Notes: generated by a model not told the origin, from the sequence alone. Shown: positions 1-8,906, counted from the stretch's first letter. The stretch is DNA of 25,177 nucleotides from Hyphomonas sp. (GCA_024743015.1 JANSXJ010000004.1:1-25177); one strand, 5' to 3'. Made by a program: numbers and translations.

Positions 1-400
1 CGACGAAAGCACGGGATGCCTATTCGCGGTGTTCAAGGTTCGAGCCCCGAATGTCGCGCCCAACCCGGAGCAACAAAGATCGTCGGATTTTTTCTGCTTC
101 TAAATCAACAGCTTAGATGGTTAAGTTAGGAGCGAGTGACGTGCCACATTCCATATTTTTTATCCATATTTTTCAATCACTTACGGGAAGTGTAATCGAT
201 TCTTGGTCCTCAGCTCGGTCTGATTTTGGTCCACAGTTTTGTAGACCGCTTGAGTTCGACGCCGCTCACCGGCACCGATAGCCATAGTTAACGCGGATTG
301 TACTCCCTGCCAAATCAAGCTTGATCTATAGAACTAGATTTCACCGCTAACTACAATGCACAGAGCGCCGAAACTCAACACATCATACTAAAGTCAACAC
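1..400. other. Left-edge region with no supported gene
   Basis: No convincing gene is seen. One plus-strand frame stays open from base 2 to a TAA at 101-103 (33 codons, running off the window edge) and could be the end of a gene, but it shows no recognisable motif. Bases 104-400 are visibly AT-richer than the genes to the right and have no long frame. They contain a short direct repeat TCCATATTTTT at 150-160 and 163-173 and a perfect 12-bp palindrome ATCAAGCTTGAT at 314-325. The region lies downstream of the minus-strand lipoprotein gene and may include its transcription end, but no stem with a clear T-run is visible. Confidence 0.4.
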
Positions 401-2023
401 CTAGCGCTCGACCGATATCCGCATCATGCCCAGCAATCCTCCAAGAACGATATCGCCGCCCGGCAGGAGGTGAATGACAGAGTAAGCGCCATTGTAAATG
501 TGGCTATCACCAAGGCGAAGCCGTGTAACGGCTTCACCCGTCTCCCAATCAAGACCTGTGACCTCCCATTTTCCGTCTACGAAACCATTGACATAGACCT
601 GTTGGGCGCCGCCAGAAATCATGGGGACGGTTGATGGGCTCGATACAGTGGGATTTGCCCAGGCACGCACCCAGCGGTCAGCTTCAACGTCCCATTCAAA
701 CTTTTCAGCACCCGTCGGTCCTTTGCGTAGTCTACCAGACATGACAACATTCTCCAGCATTGTTGGCAATGGCGATGGCAATGTGTTGTTTACCACCAAG
801 GCACCGTAGCCATATACCGCAACGGATTGCTCAGACTGGGCGCGCTCAAGGTCAGACTTTCCGAAACTAACCTGAATCTGGTCGGCAATTCGACGCGATT
901 TGGTCCCTGGCTTCTGGACGAAATCCTCTGGAATATCGTCGCGCCAGAAGGCGACGACATTCATAATCAACTCTCCGTCCGTGATGACAACAAGTTTGTC
1001 TTCCTCGTCTCCGAAGCCCATAAGTGAGGGCGTAGAGCCTGATCCGTTGCCGAGACTCACGCCGCCAAGTTTGCCGGTGAAGGAATCGTATTCTGATGAC
1101 CACGCGCCATACCCTCTAGAGTGAAGTGTTTCCCCGTCCCAAACCAGTTTATGGAGCCTCCTATTTGAGAGAACATAAATGCCACCACCCTCATCAATGG
1201 CGATCGAGTTCGTAACCTGCTCATCGTCAGCCAACTCATGAATGATCGGTGCCTGTTCAAAATTTCGGTCTACGATGACGACAACGCCGCCCATCGTCAC
1301 CAGCGCCAGCATGCCATCATAAGTCAGATTCAATCCGAACACAGCATCAGGGTCTTCCAGTGTTGGATTGAAATATTCGCGCGGCAGCTGAAAGCGGCGC
1401 TTTTCCACCAGTGGTGACAGCGGATTGCCGGGTTCGGCATCACCATAAACGACGACATCGTTGTTGACGACAGTGTAGAAGTCACCATTGCGGTCGACGA
1501 CATTATAGATTGCTGCTCTGGCGACGACCCGCTCAACATAACGTGGATAGTTCCGATTGAGATAGCCAAGCAGTTCAGCTTCTGAGGCCGTACTATCCAT
1601 TTCGACGGCGATACGTTCAGCATCCTCGACAGACATGAAGGGTTGACCTTCCACAGGCAGAGCATTGATCAGTTGAAACTTGCCATCGCTAATCAGGATT
1701 TTGGAGATACGATTATTGTTGGCGGAGATGGCCACCTGCTCACCTGAAGGATAAGTTGGTAATTGCATAAGCGTGAGGTTCACCAACCCTGCCGGGACCC
1801 TTTGAATACCCTCATCATCAATCTCGTGAATACCGACCGGCCCAGCAAACGGAAGGGAATCCTGTTGAGCCGGATTAAAATGCGTGGTGGCAAGCTCGCT
1901 GTCCACCAGATTTGGGTTCATTGGAGGAAACTCCGGACCCGACGCATCAAAGACTGGGATAGTGGAGCATGCACCAAGCACGGCTACGATTGCGACTGCA
2001 GCAGCAGCGATATGAGGTTTCAT
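401..2023 (-). CDS. Lipoprotein of unknown function, beta-propeller-like
   Basis: 540 aa, ATG start supported by GGGAG about 8 nt upstream. The N-terminus is a lipoprotein signal: an Ala/Val-rich hydrophobic run ending in the lipobox VLGAC, with Cys19 as the lipidation site. The rest has no motif I recognise. It is rich in short beta-type segments with Gly-Asp turns (for example VDRNGDFYTVV, DEGGGIYVLS, GDEEDKLVVITDGE), which fits a propeller fold of the SMP-30 or PQQ-like type. It is the last gene of the minus-strand cluster, 53 bp after the quinohemoprotein dehydrogenase, so co-transcription is likely. It may bind, sense or hydrolyse the substrate at the envelope, or assist the dehydrogenase. 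The lipoprotein call is firm; the function is not known. Confidence 0.85.
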   Translation of the reverse strand: MKPHIAAAAVAIVAVLGACSTIPVFDASGPEFPPMNPNLVDSELATTHFNPAQQDSLPFAGPVGIHEIDDEGIQRVPAGLVNLTLMQLPTYPSGEQVAISANNNRISKILISDGKFQLINALPVEGQPFMSVEDAERIAVEMDSTASEAELLGYLNRNYPRYVERVVARAAIYNVVDRNGDFYTVVNNDVVVYGDAEPGNPLSPLVEKRRFQLPREYFNPTLEDPDAVFGLNLTYDGMLALVTMGGVVVIVDRNFEQAPIIHELADDEQVTNSIAIDEGGGIYVLSNRRLHKLVWDGETLHSRGYGAWSSEYDSFTGKLGGVSLGNGSGSTPSLMGFGDEEDKLVVITDGELIMNVVAFWRDDIPEDFVQKPGTKSRRIADQIQVSFGKSDLERAQSEQSVAVYGYGALVVNNTLPSPLPTMLENVVMSGRLRKGPTGAEKFEWDVEADRWVRAWANPTVSSPSTVPMISGGAQQVYVNGFVDGKWEVTGLDWETGEAVTRLRLGDSHIYNGAYSVIHLLPGGDIVLGGLLGMMRISVER

Positions 2024-2076
2024 TTGTTGTCTCCCAGAGTGACAGATTTGTACTGGTTTAGCGAATTGTCAGAATA

Positions 2077-4242
2077 CTATTCAGCTTGAGACGTCGACTG
2101 TTGCTCGTCTTGAAACGCCATCCAGGCTCGAGAGAGGATGAAATCCTCAATATCATCGACTTCCTGTTGGCTTAGGCGGCCGGCGAAGTTGGGCATGCCA
2201 ATCGCTTCGCCGGCCCCTTGAAGGAGGAAAGCATCAAAAGTGTCTATCCCGAGAGTCGCTGACTGCCTCAGATCGGGGAGCGTTCCGGACGAAATGGCCG
2301 CGCCGCCATGGCAGACACCGCAGAATCGACCGTAGAGGTCTGTGCCCCGTACAACCGCTTCAGCCGAATGCGGCTGTCGCGCTGGCTCAGGCGTTGCCTT
2401 CTGCGGAAGCGCGGCGACGTTTAGCTCGCCCTCTCCGCCAAGTTTGAAGGCAAGTACATGGCCTTCAACCGGGCCTCCTGTCTGCCCGACATAGAAGCCG
2501 GCGAGCAAATTGGCACCACTGCCCCAACCAGCTGATACAGCAACATACTGCTCGCCATTGACCTCATACGCCACAGGTCCACCGACCATTGCGACACCAA
2601 CCGGATACGACCACAGTTCTTCGCCTGTTTTGGCGTTGTAAGCATTGAAAACGCCGCTCGTCGTGCCTTGGAATACCAGATCTCCAGACGTTGTCAGCGT
2701 ACCTCCATTCCACATTCGCTCATGCTGAACACGCCAGACTTCTTTCTGAGCTACCGGATCCCAGGCAGCAAGATGTGCTTGGACAAGTTGGCGCAGAAGT
2801 GTGCGACGTGCTTCTTCTGTTTCCGGTAATGCGTCTGTCAGGCTGACACCGATATTGAATGCGTCTCGGTCAAAGCGGGCAATCTCGCCCTCGATCTGAT
2901 CGGAATAGAGGAAAGGAACATCTTGTGCGGGAATATATACCAGCCCTGTTTCCGGATTGAATGACATGGGGTGCCAGTTGTGGGCACCAAATGGGCTGGG
3001 TTTGACGAGCGCAGGTCCACCAGACAGATAGCGCGCCTCGGGGTTTTCAACAGGACGCCCGGTCTCCATATCGATATGTGTGGCCCAGTTAATGGGAACA
3101 AATGGCTCTGCGGAAATAAGTTCGCCGCTTATTCGGTCGATGACATAAAAGAAGCCGTTTTTCGGCGCTTGCATCAGCACCTGACGAAGCTCTCCCTCGA
3201 TCTCAAGATCAGCTAGAATGATATTCTGCGTAGCTGTGTAGTCCCAAGTTTCGCCCGGCGTCGTCTGATAGTGCCAGACATATTCTCCTGTGTCTGGACG
3301 TAACGCGACGATTGATGACAGGAACAGATTGTCGCCGCCGTCCGGGCTTCGTACTTTCTGATTCCAGGGCGAGCCGTTTCCAACGCCGATATAGAGGAGG
3401 TCCAGTTCAGGATCGAATGCCATGCTGTCCCAGACAGTCCCGCCACCGCCCAGCTTCCACCATTCGCCTGTCCAGGTCTCAGCAGCCATCTCGATGGCTT
3501 CGTTTTCGAATCCATCATCCGGATTTCCCGGCACAGTGTAGAACTTCCAGGCCTGTTCACCTGTTTCAGCATCATACGCTGCAACAAATCCGCGAACGCC
3601 GAACTCACCACCGCCATTTCCGATGATGACCTTGCCTTTCACAATGCGAGGCGCCCCTGTGATCGTATAGGGTTCTTCGAGCGGTACAGTACGGGTCTCC
3701 CAGATCTGTTCGCCTGACTTTGAATCAAGAGCGATCAGACGACCATCCAGCGACCCGAATATGACCTTGTCGTTATAGACAGCCACGCCGCGATTGACGA
3801 CATCGCAACAAGCATGTGCGCCCTTTGATCGGGGAACCTCCGGATCGTAGCGCCAAAGAATTTCTCCTGTGGCAGCATTAAGCGCCAGCACTTCGCTCCA
3901 CGAACCCGTAGTGTACATGACACCATCAACAATGATCGGGGTTGCCTCTACGCCACGATAGCTGCCAAGCGGTGCCGCCCAGGCAAGATCCAGCTGGTCG
4001 ATTGTTTCCAGATTAATGGCGTCAAGCGCGCTAAACCGCGTTTCTGAAAACGTGCCACCATGAGTAAGCCAGTTATGTGGTTCGCCTGCGGCATTGAGCA
4101 AACGTTCCTCATTGATCCCCTGGGAGGCTTGTGTGGAAGCGTCGCCAGAGTCGACCGCCCCTCCACAGGCAGCCAGAAGACCGATCGTAGCGCCCGTCAG
4201 AATGACTTTCAGCGCTGTAGCGGGCATTTTTTTGCCGTTCAT
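2077..4242 (-). CDS. PQQ-dependent alcohol dehydrogenase with C-terminal cytochrome c (lipoprotein type)
   Basis: 721 aa, ATG preceded by GGGAGGACAAA. This is a type II quinohemoprotein alcohol dehydrogenase: an eight-bladed PQQ propeller oxidises a primary or secondary alcohol in the periplasm and passes electrons to a fused c-type heme. Visible marks are the adjacent-cysteine pair Cys145-Cys146 (HACCD), Glu213 (GGGEFGVRG), Asn289 (GNGSPWN), the catalytic Asp334 (TWDYT), the heme site Cys641-Gly-Val-Cys-His645 and a probable axial Met683 (GMPNF). The residue two after the catalytic Asp is Thr, not Asp, which argues for the calcium rather than the lanthanide type. The N-terminus carries the lipobox LLAAC (Cys26), so it is probably membrane-anchored, whereas many relatives are soluble. 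A 158-bp gap separates it from the upstream racemase gene, so it may have its own promoter. Confidence 0.93.
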   Translation of the reverse strand: MNGKKMPATALKVILTGATIGLLAACGGAVDSGDASTQASQGINEERLLNAAGEPHNWLTHGGTFSETRFSALDAINLETIDQLDLAWAAPLGSYRGVEATPIIVDGVMYTTGSWSEVLALNAATGEILWRYDPEVPRSKGAHACCDVVNRGVAVYNDKVIFGSLDGRLIALDSKSGEQIWETRTVPLEEPYTITGAPRIVKGKVIIGNGGGEFGVRGFVAAYDAETGEQAWKFYTVPGNPDDGFENEAIEMAAETWTGEWWKLGGGGTVWDSMAFDPELDLLYIGVGNGSPWNQKVRSPDGGDNLFLSSIVALRPDTGEYVWHYQTTPGETWDYTATQNIILADLEIEGELRQVLMQAPKNGFFYVIDRISGELISAEPFVPINWATHIDMETGRPVENPEARYLSGGPALVKPSPFGAHNWHPMSFNPETGLVYIPAQDVPFLYSDQIEGEIARFDRDAFNIGVSLTDALPETEEARRTLLRQLVQAHLAAWDPVAQKEVWRVQHERMWNGGTLTTSGDLVFQGTTSGVFNAYNAKTGEELWSYPVGVAMVGGPVAYEVNGEQYVAVSAGWGSGANLLAGFYVGQTGGPVEGHVLAFKLGGEGELNVAALPQKATPEPARQPHSAEAVVRGTDLYGRFCGVCHGGAAISSGTLPDLRQSATLGIDTFDAFLLQGAGEAIGMPNFAGRLSQQEVDDIEDFILSRAWMAFQDEQQSTSQAE

Positions 4243-4400
4243 TTTGTCCTCCCGGACACCCCAGTGGATGAGGTTCTGGATTTTTTCTCATACCAAGCAA
4301 GATTGCACTGGAACGGCGAAGTTTCTCAAGCCCCGCGCAACGCCAATGTTCCGTCATTTTGTGCCAGCGACAAAGCCTGGGACACCTACTTGCAACGGAT

Positions 4401-5507
4401 CTAGTTGCGGGTTTTCAACTCCTTGAGCAGCTCTTGCTGGTGCTGACCATGCTCAGGTGCTGGACCGGGGATTGCCTGCACGTTCGATTGGAAACGCGGG
4501 GCCGGAACAGCCTGAACATAACCCTGGCTGTTTTCAAAGATTCCGCGCGCCAGATTATGAGGGTGCAAAGGTGCACTGATCGGACTTTCCACAAGGCCAA
4601 AGCATGCATCGGTCCCCTCTAGTAAGTCTTGCCAGTATGCAGATGGTTCGGTTGCGAAAAGAGCACGAAACTTCTCTGACTGCTTCGACCAGCTATCACG
4701 ATCATACTGGTCTTCGAAGTCGGGATCGCCTGCAAGACCGAGGCGCTGTAGAAGTTCTGCGTAAAATTTCGGTTCTAGCGCGCCAAGCGTGATGTCACGC
4801 CCGTCTGCACAGCGATAGGAACTGTACCAAGGGGAATCATCCAGAAAGCCGCGCCCGCGCTCGGCTTGCATCATGCCGCTGGGCAGCAAATCGAAGATGA
4901 GGTTCATCATATGCGCCGACCCATCGACAATCGCTGCATCAATCACATCGCCCTCACCGGTGGCCCTGGCCTTTAGAATGCCCGCGAGAATGCCAATCGT
5001 CAGATAGTTCGCACCGCCGCCAATGTCCCCGATCAAGCCTGGTGGCGGCAGTGATCGCGTTCCAGTTGGGCTTGCAAACCAGGCAGCTGAACTGACGGAT
5101 ACATAATTGATATCATGTCCAGCCGCCTGGGCGAGCGGTCCCGCCTGCCCCCAGCCCGTCATGCGACCAAAGACAAGCTGTGGGTTCCGCCCCAGACAAA
5201 CTTCCGGACCAAGGCCCAGGCGTTCCATCACTCCCGGCCGCATGCCCTCGATCAGGGCGTCCGCCGTCGCAATCAGATCCAGCGCGACCGCGCGGTCTTC
5301 AGAGTCTTTCAGGTCCAGAGCGATCGAGCGCTTGCCTCTTTTCAGAATGCCGACAGGCAAAGTCGATCCCGGATCGGAGCCCTTGGTCTTTCGCTCTATG
5401 AGAACGACATCCGCGCCCAGATCGGCCAGATGCATGCCACAAAAGGGCGCCGGCCCAATGCCCTCGATTTCGACAATCCGAATGCCCTGCAGAGGTCCTT
5501 TAGACAC
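4401..5507 (-). CDS. Alpha-methylacyl-CoA racemase (CaiB/BaiF family III CoA-transferase fold)
   Basis: 368 aa, GTG start 7 nt after the acyl-CoA dehydrogenase stop, with AGGTGA just upstream. It matches the AMACR branch of the class III CoA-transferase family: the N-terminus (LADLGADVVLIER) binds CoA, and residues matching the mycobacterial MCR triad by eye are His131 (AAGHDINY), Asp161 (LIGDIGGG) and Glu245 (GALEPKFYAELL). AMACR interconverts 2R- and 2S-methyl-branched acyl-CoA so that the S-form can enter beta-oxidation. Its place directly after an acyl-CoA dehydrogenase fits that role. A formyl-CoA-transferase-like activity is the main alternative, but the GALEPKFY segment favours racemase. 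The tight spacing suggests an operon with 5514-6671. Confidence 0.88.
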   Translation of the reverse strand: MSKGPLQGIRIVEIEGIGPAPFCGMHLADLGADVVLIERKTKGSDPGSTLPVGILKRGKRSIALDLKDSEDRAVALDLIATADALIEGMRPGVMERLGLGPEVCLGRNPQLVFGRMTGWGQAGPLAQAAGHDINYVSVSSAAWFASPTGTRSLPPPGLIGDIGGGANYLTIGILAGILKARATGEGDVIDAAIVDGSAHMMNLIFDLLPSGMMQAERGRGFLDDSPWYSSYRCADGRDITLGALEPKFYAELLQRLGLAGDPDFEDQYDRDSWSKQSEKFRALFATEPSAYWQDLLEGTDACFGLVESPISAPLHPHNLARGIFENSQGYVQAVPAPRFQSNVQAIPGPAPEHGQHQQELLKELKTRN

Positions 5508-5513
5508 GGGACG

Positions 5514-6671
5514 TCACCTGAACGCCGAGACGCCCGTCAGGCTCCGCCCGATAAGGAGTTTCTGGATCTCCGTCGTTCCATCCGGAATGGGTGCGATCAT
5601 CGCTTCGCGGGCGAGGCGCTCGACAATGAACTCCTTCGTGACGCCATTACCGCCGTGAATCTGTACTGCCTGGCGCGTTGCACTGACAGCGATTTCGGTA
5701 CCGTACCATTTTGCCATTGCGCACTCCTTGTCGCAGCGCTGTCCGGCGTCAATCATGCCCGCTGCGCGCAAAGACAACAGGCGCGCCGCATCGATCTCTG
5801 TGGCCATTACAGCTAACTTTTCTGCAATGAGCTGGTGGCCGGCAATTGGTTTGCCATGCTGCGAACGGTCGATTGCATAATTTATTGACTCATCAAGCGC
5901 GCGCCGCGCCATGCCATAGCCCCACGACCCGACGTGAACTCGCGCGCGTTCGAACAGGGTGAGCGTGTTCTTCAGACCCGAGCCTATTTCACCGATAGTA
6001 TTCTCGACCGGAACGCGCACATCATCGAGAAAAACCTGTGATGTTGATTGTCGATTGAGCGCGATCTTTGGAATACCGCGGACTTCATAAGGATGCTCAT
6101 TGCGATCGAGCAGGATATGGGTCAGTTCGTTCTCGCCAGTTCGGCAGGTGCAGATGAAAAAATCTGAGTACTCACCATTGGTGATCCATGTTTTCTCACC
6201 AGAAATCACCCAATGGTCACCATCTCGCACAGCCCTGGTTTTCGCCGCCGCGACATCCGAACCGACATCCGGCTCGGAAATGCCGACAGACGCAAAAAGT
6301 TCCCCCGCCAACAATCTAGGCAGGTAACGTGTCTTGATGTGCTCCGGCGCGAGTTTGACCAGCATCGACGCTGCGCTGCCATTAACAAGTGCGGCTATCG
6401 CCAAGTCTCCCGAACTATAGGCAAGCTCTTCAATTAGTTGAACGTGCAGCTTCCAGGACAACCCCAGCCCGCCGGCAGATTCCGGCTGTGGGGCGTTGAC
6501 GAGACCAAATTCTGCCAGCTTTTGCGTCCAGCTTTGCATTTTGTCCTTTGGAACGAAGTCTTCCCCATGCGCAGCCAGTTCCGGCTCCAGCTGCTCATCA
6601 AGATAGCGACGCAGGCTTTCGATTGCGGCGAGCTCAGCCTTGTCAAAGAAAATATCTAATCCCCCAATCAT
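5514..6671 (-). CDS. Acyl-CoA dehydrogenase
   Basis: 385 aa, FAD-dependent enzyme that forms a 2,3-enoyl-CoA and passes electrons to ETF. The start ATG overlaps the thiolase stop (ATGA), a sign of translational coupling. Family marks are the N-terminal helical domain, the FAD segment SVGISEPDVGSD (about 128-139), the WITNGE segment, and the C-terminal IHGGNGVTKEF and TTEIQKLLIGR blocks. Oddly, where most family members have the catalytic Glu (YEGT in the medium-chain enzyme) this protein reads PDGT, with Asp364. At the alternative base position used by isovaleryl- and long-chain enzymes it has Ala243 (before Arg244). A changed base may reflect a bulky or branched substrate. No ETF genes are in the window. 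Confidence 0.92.
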   Translation of the reverse strand: MIGGLDIFFDKAELAAIESLRRYLDEQLEPELAAHGEDFVPKDKMQSWTQKLAEFGLVNAPQPESAGGLGLSWKLHVQLIEELAYSSGDLAIAALVNGSAASMLVKLAPEHIKTRYLPRLLAGELFASVGISEPDVGSDVAAAKTRAVRDGDHWVISGEKTWITNGEYSDFFICTCRTGENELTHILLDRNEHPYEVRGIPKIALNRQSTSQVFLDDVRVPVENTIGEIGSGLKNTLTLFERARVHVGSWGYGMARRALDESINYAIDRSQHGKPIAGHQLIAEKLAVMATEIDAARLLSLRAAGMIDAGQRCDKECAMAKWYGTEIAVSATRQAVQIHGGNGVTKEFIVERLAREAMIAPIPDGTTEIQKLLIGRSLTGVSAFR

Positions 6672-7924
6672 GCATTTGCCCTCTTGAAAATGTTGACCAC
6701 AGCAACACCCTCCTCAATGCCAATTAGGCCGCCGCTGTTTTCGTGGATAGCGTGTCGGGCACCATCAACCTGGCGCTTTCCAGCTTCGCCGCGTAATTGG
6801 GTGACAAGCTCATGAATTTGCCCCAGCCCGGTTGCGCCGATGGGGTGGCCCTTGGACTCCAGCCCGCCAGACGGATTGATCGGGATTGAGCCGCCAATCG
6901 TGAAGTCCCCGCGTTCCGCTGCCGGGCCTGCTTCACCGATCGGAACTAACATCAAGTTCTCGGCGTGCATCAACTCACCAATCGCGGTTGCATCGTGCAC
7001 CTCGGCAACGTCCATGTCTTCTGGTGAAAGGCAGGCCATTTCATACGCCCTCTCAGCGGCAATTCGCGCAACATGGCGTTCCGGTGCATCGGCGCTGCGC
7101 GCGGGGTTTCCACTTGCAACGGCGCTGGCCATAACCTGGACGGCTCGTGACGTAGTGGCACCAATCTTCCTCAAGCCTTCCTCATTGCAAAGGATGACCG
7201 CTGCAGCACCATCCGAGATCGGTGAGCACATTGGCAGCGTCAAAGGGTAAGTGATGGGAGGTGCTGAAAGAATTTCATCAATCGTGTAAGGCTGACGGTA
7301 TTGCGAATACTCATTGTGCTCTGAATGCTGATGATTTTTCGCGGCTATCGCAGCAATCTGGCGCTGAGTCGTGCCATAGCGCTTCATATGGTTCCGGCCG
7401 AACGCTGCGTAGATTTTCATGAATACGCTATAAGGGCGTTCAGATTCCGATCCCTCCGGTTCGGCAACACCTTCGCCCAACTGGAGAAGCCTTTTGGCAT
7501 TCTCCTCAGGTGTCTCAACATCCCAACCGCCATCGAACACAGCGAACATCCTCGCCTTGTCAGGCACGTTCATTTTCTCGACACCCGCCGCCAGGACAAC
7601 GTCCTGCATACCAGCCTTAAGCGCCTGAACAGCAAGGTGAAAGGAGGATGAACTGGACGCACAGGCGTTTTCAATATTGAATGCGGGAATACCTGTCAGC
7701 CCGATCTTGCTGAGCGCAACCTGGCCAGGAACAAAGGTTTGTCCCTGCAAGAACCCTTGGGTCGCACTGGAATGGTAAACTGCCTCCACGGCGGCCTTGG
7801 TGCAGCCTGCATCATCCGCCGCACGCAAAATGGCGGTGTCCAGCAATTCAGAAATACTTGCTTCCAGATGCCGCCCGAAATGCGTCATGCCGACGCCTAC
7901 AATATAAATCTTACTATCCGACAA
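6668..7924 (-). CDS. SCP2-type thiolase / lipid-transfer protein family
   Basis: 418 aa. The start is a TTG preceded by GGGGAGA at normal spacing; the next in-frame ATG (codon 13) would cut the conserved YIVGVGMTHFG N-terminus. The thiolase fold is clear from the nucleophile loop ENACASSSSS (Cys88), the EVHDATAIGEL loop, GHPIGATG and the C-terminal SGGLIGI segment. In this subfamily the acid/base loop is usually HDCF; here it reads HDA, and the C-terminal Cys of classical thiolases is also absent (NSGG). It may cleave a 3-ketoacyl-CoA, or act as a thiolase-like aldolase as known for Ltp-type proteins in steroid side-chain breakdown. No DUF35 partner is nearby. It follows the crotonase gene by 27 bp and overlaps the dehydrogenase gene. 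Confidence 0.88.
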   Translation of the reverse strand: MSDSKIYIVGVGMTHFGRHLEASISELLDTAILRAADDAGCTKAAVEAVYHSSATQGFLQGQTFVPGQVALSKIGLTGIPAFNIENACASSSSSFHLAVQALKAGMQDVVLAAGVEKMNVPDKARMFAVFDGGWDVETPEENAKRLLQLGEGVAEPEGSESERPYSVFMKIYAAFGRNHMKRYGTTQRQIAAIAAKNHQHSEHNEYSQYRQPYTIDEILSAPPITYPLTLPMCSPISDGAAAVILCNEEGLRKIGATTSRAVQVMASAVASGNPARSADAPERHVARIAAERAYEMACLSPEDMDVAEVHDATAIGELMHAENLMLVPIGEAGPAAERGDFTIGGSIPINPSGGLESKGHPIGATGLGQIHELVTQLRGEAGKRQVDGARHAIHENSGGLIGIEEGVAVVNIFKRANA

Positions 7925-7951
7925 GACTCTCTCCCCATCTACAGATGGCCG

Positions 7952-8758
7952 CTACTGGCCTGAATATTTCGGTGTTCGTTTCTCACTGAAGGCTGAAAGC
8001 CCTTCGAGGAAGTCAGCGGATTTTGCATGCGCTTCGAGATGGCGCATTTCCAACGCGATGGCTTCGCGCGCGGACAAGTGTGCGCTTCCGGCAACCATCT
8101 CCTTCATACGCTGAAGTACAAGCGGGCTTTTCTCCGCCAGCTTTGCAGCAAGCGCCTCTGCAACCGATGACAAGTCGTCATCCTCAACAACTTGGCTTAC
8201 AAATCCGGCTTCACGAAACGCTTCCGCCGACCAATGATCGCCGGAGAATAGGAGATAATTCGCTTTCTTTTCGCCAACATACCTCGGCAAGAGAGATCCC
8301 CCGCCGCCCGGCAGAACACCAAAATTGGAATGGGCGTCGCCCAGCCGCGCACTGCGCGCCGCCATCACGACATCGCAGGTCATGGCTAGCTCCAGTCCGC
8401 CGGCCAAAGTCAATCCATTGAGCGCTGCAATTGTCGGCTTCGGCAAAGCACGAATAGCCAAAAACACGTTCTGAATGTCGCGAAGGAAGCCAAGAAACCC
8501 GGTATTGTCACCAGCCTGAACTTCCCCCAAAACGCCCTTCAGGTCAGCACCGCAGCAAAAGGCGCGCCCGCTCCCAGTGATAGTCAGCACTCGAATCTCA
8601 TCGCGCTCGGCAACATCTTTCACACATTGCGCAAGTTCATTCACCATTAGAGCGGACAGTGCATTCATGCTGCTCGGACGCGTCAGGGTAATTCGTGCAC
8701 ACGAATCTTCCGCCTCAAATTTCAGGGTTTCAAACGACAATTGTCCAATTCCAAGCAT
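7952..8758 (-). CDS. Enoyl-CoA hydratase/isomerase family protein
   Basis: 268 aa from the ATG at 8758, with GGGGCGA upstream. The same frame can also begin at a GTG at 8806 (16 more residues), but that codon has no visible ribosome site and the ATG gives the usual family length. Crotonase marks are the first oxyanion loop CGADLK (about 69-74) and the second, LTLAGGLELAM, with Glu123 at the position of the first hydratase glutamate. Where classical hydratases have the second glutamate (QPE), this protein reads GDAHSNFG, with His143. It is therefore certainly in the crotonase family, but hydratase activity is less certain; isomerase or another reaction is possible. The 148-bp gap to the regulator gene upstream may hold a promoter for the genes that follow. 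Confidence 0.88.
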   Translation of the reverse strand: MLGIGQLSFETLKFEAEDSCARITLTRPSSMNALSALMVNELAQCVKDVAERDEIRVLTITGSGRAFCCGADLKGVLGEVQAGDNTGFLGFLRDIQNVFLAIRALPKPTIAALNGLTLAGGLELAMTCDVVMAARSARLGDAHSNFGVLPGGGGSLLPRYVGEKKANYLLFSGDHWSAEAFREAGFVSQVVEDDDLSSVAEALAAKLAEKSPLVLQRMKEMVAGSAHLSAREAIALEMRHLEAHAKSADFLEGLSAFSEKRTPKYSGQ

Positions 8759-8906
8759 TGGGCCGCGTTCGCCCCAAAACTTGGCCCGTTCCAGATGAGG
8801 CTTCACTTTATCGGGCCAGAAAACTTATTGAACATCAGACGCATGTCACCGTGCGCCAAAGCGTCGTCAGTCGAGCCTCCCAAGGCAATGCAGAGCTCTA
8901 GCGATG

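Noticed and set aside
30..60. tRNA-like GGTTCGAGCCCC segment
   Set aside because: The sequences around it do not pair into a T-stem or acceptor stem, so no tRNA or tRNA-derived attachment site can be supported.
324..339. An 11-base stretch (CTAGTTCTATA) shared in inverted form between 327-337 and the centre of the 67-bp element
   Set aside because: Matches of this length are expected by chance many times in 25 kb.
5107..5816. 183- and 233-codon plus-strand frames across the racemase and acyl-CoA dehydrogenase genes
   Set aside because: Both lie antisense to two well-supported enzymes and are rich in Arg/Ser/Pro, as expected of a shadow frame.
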